From positions 1 to 5,153 of the forward strand of contig JAVBWA010000032.1 of the NCBI GenBank assembly GCA_036677685.1: a stretch of 5,153 nucleotides of DNA. Direction: 5' to 3'. The notes below the pieces were generated by a model, which was not told where the DNA came from, searched no databases, and worked only from the letters and a program-made list of their open reading frames with translations. The stretch comes from JAQUBU01 sp036677685. GTDB lineage: Bacteria; Bacillota; Syntrophomonadia; Syntrophomonadales; Syntrophomonadaceae. This document shows positions 5,120 through 5,153 of this stretch, piece by piece. Within the stretch, counting starts at the first letter, position 1, and each line of letters opens with the position of its first letter. Made by a program: the position numbers and the translations under genes.

Positions 5120-5153
5120 GTTGATGACTACTCGCTTGCGAGTAGTCATCAAC
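5120..5153. repeat. Perfect 16-bp inverted repeat at the window end
   Basis: Bases 5120-5135 are the exact reverse complement of 5138-5153, with TT between. The palindrome stops on the final base of the window, 33 nt after the SDR stop codon. It is preceded by GGGGACGGGG (5111-5120). It could be a terminator whose T tract is outside the window, a REP-like or IS200/IS605-type subterminal hairpin, or an assembly fold-back artefact at a contig end. Confidence 0.7.

Overview
This looks like a chromosomal fragment from an anaerobic Clostridia-type Firmicute; a Syntrophomonas- or Peptococcaceae-like organism is my best guess. The reasons are strong purine-rich Shine-Dalgarno sites, mixed GTG/ATG starts, a nucleoside kinase fused to a threonyl-tRNA-synthetase-like N-terminus (common in clostridia), an MpsC/DUF2294-family protein, and Rho-independent terminators. 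The assignment is inference.

Layout: (1) 1-291 has no credible gene. It starts with a compact candidate structured RNA (10-89, 14-bp closing stem). (2) 292-816, minus strand: a small SLT-type lytic transglycosylase without a signal peptide. (3) 817-1108: intergenic region leading to (4) 1109-2779, plus strand: a 556-aa TGS/ThrRS-like plus uridine-kinase-like nucleoside kinase. (5) 2780-3200: a regulatory region with a promoter, two tandem copies (A and B) of a ~50-nt structured element, and a long terminator hairpin whose 5' arm is the 3' arm of copy B's closing stem. (6) 3201-3626: a 141-aa MpsC/DUF2294-family protein. (7) 3627-3863: a third copy (C) of the element with its own overlapping terminator. 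(8) 3864-4004: the stop-truncated N-terminus of a zinc alcohol dehydrogenase. (9) 4157-5086: an intact but unusual short-chain dehydrogenase (SDR) of lower GC content. (10) 5120-5153: a perfect 34-base palindrome ending on the last base of the window.

The main discovery candidate is the three-copy element. Each copy has a P1 stem, a conserved asymmetric internal loop, a P2 stem, an AA/GG internal loop, and a 3-bp P3 capped by a GNNA-like loop. P2 and P1 covary between copies. In copies B and C, P1 and the terminator compete for the same bases, which is the layout of a transcription-attenuation ON switch (riboswitch or protein-bound antiterminator). It sits in front of an mpsC-like gene and a decayed alcohol dehydrogenase. 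I cannot name the ligand or match the element to a family I know.

The genes do not form one operon. The kinase and transglycosylase are divergent housekeeping or cell-wall genes. The mpsC-like gene and the adh relic share the RNA control element. The SDR appears to be an insertion or replacement next to the decayed adh.
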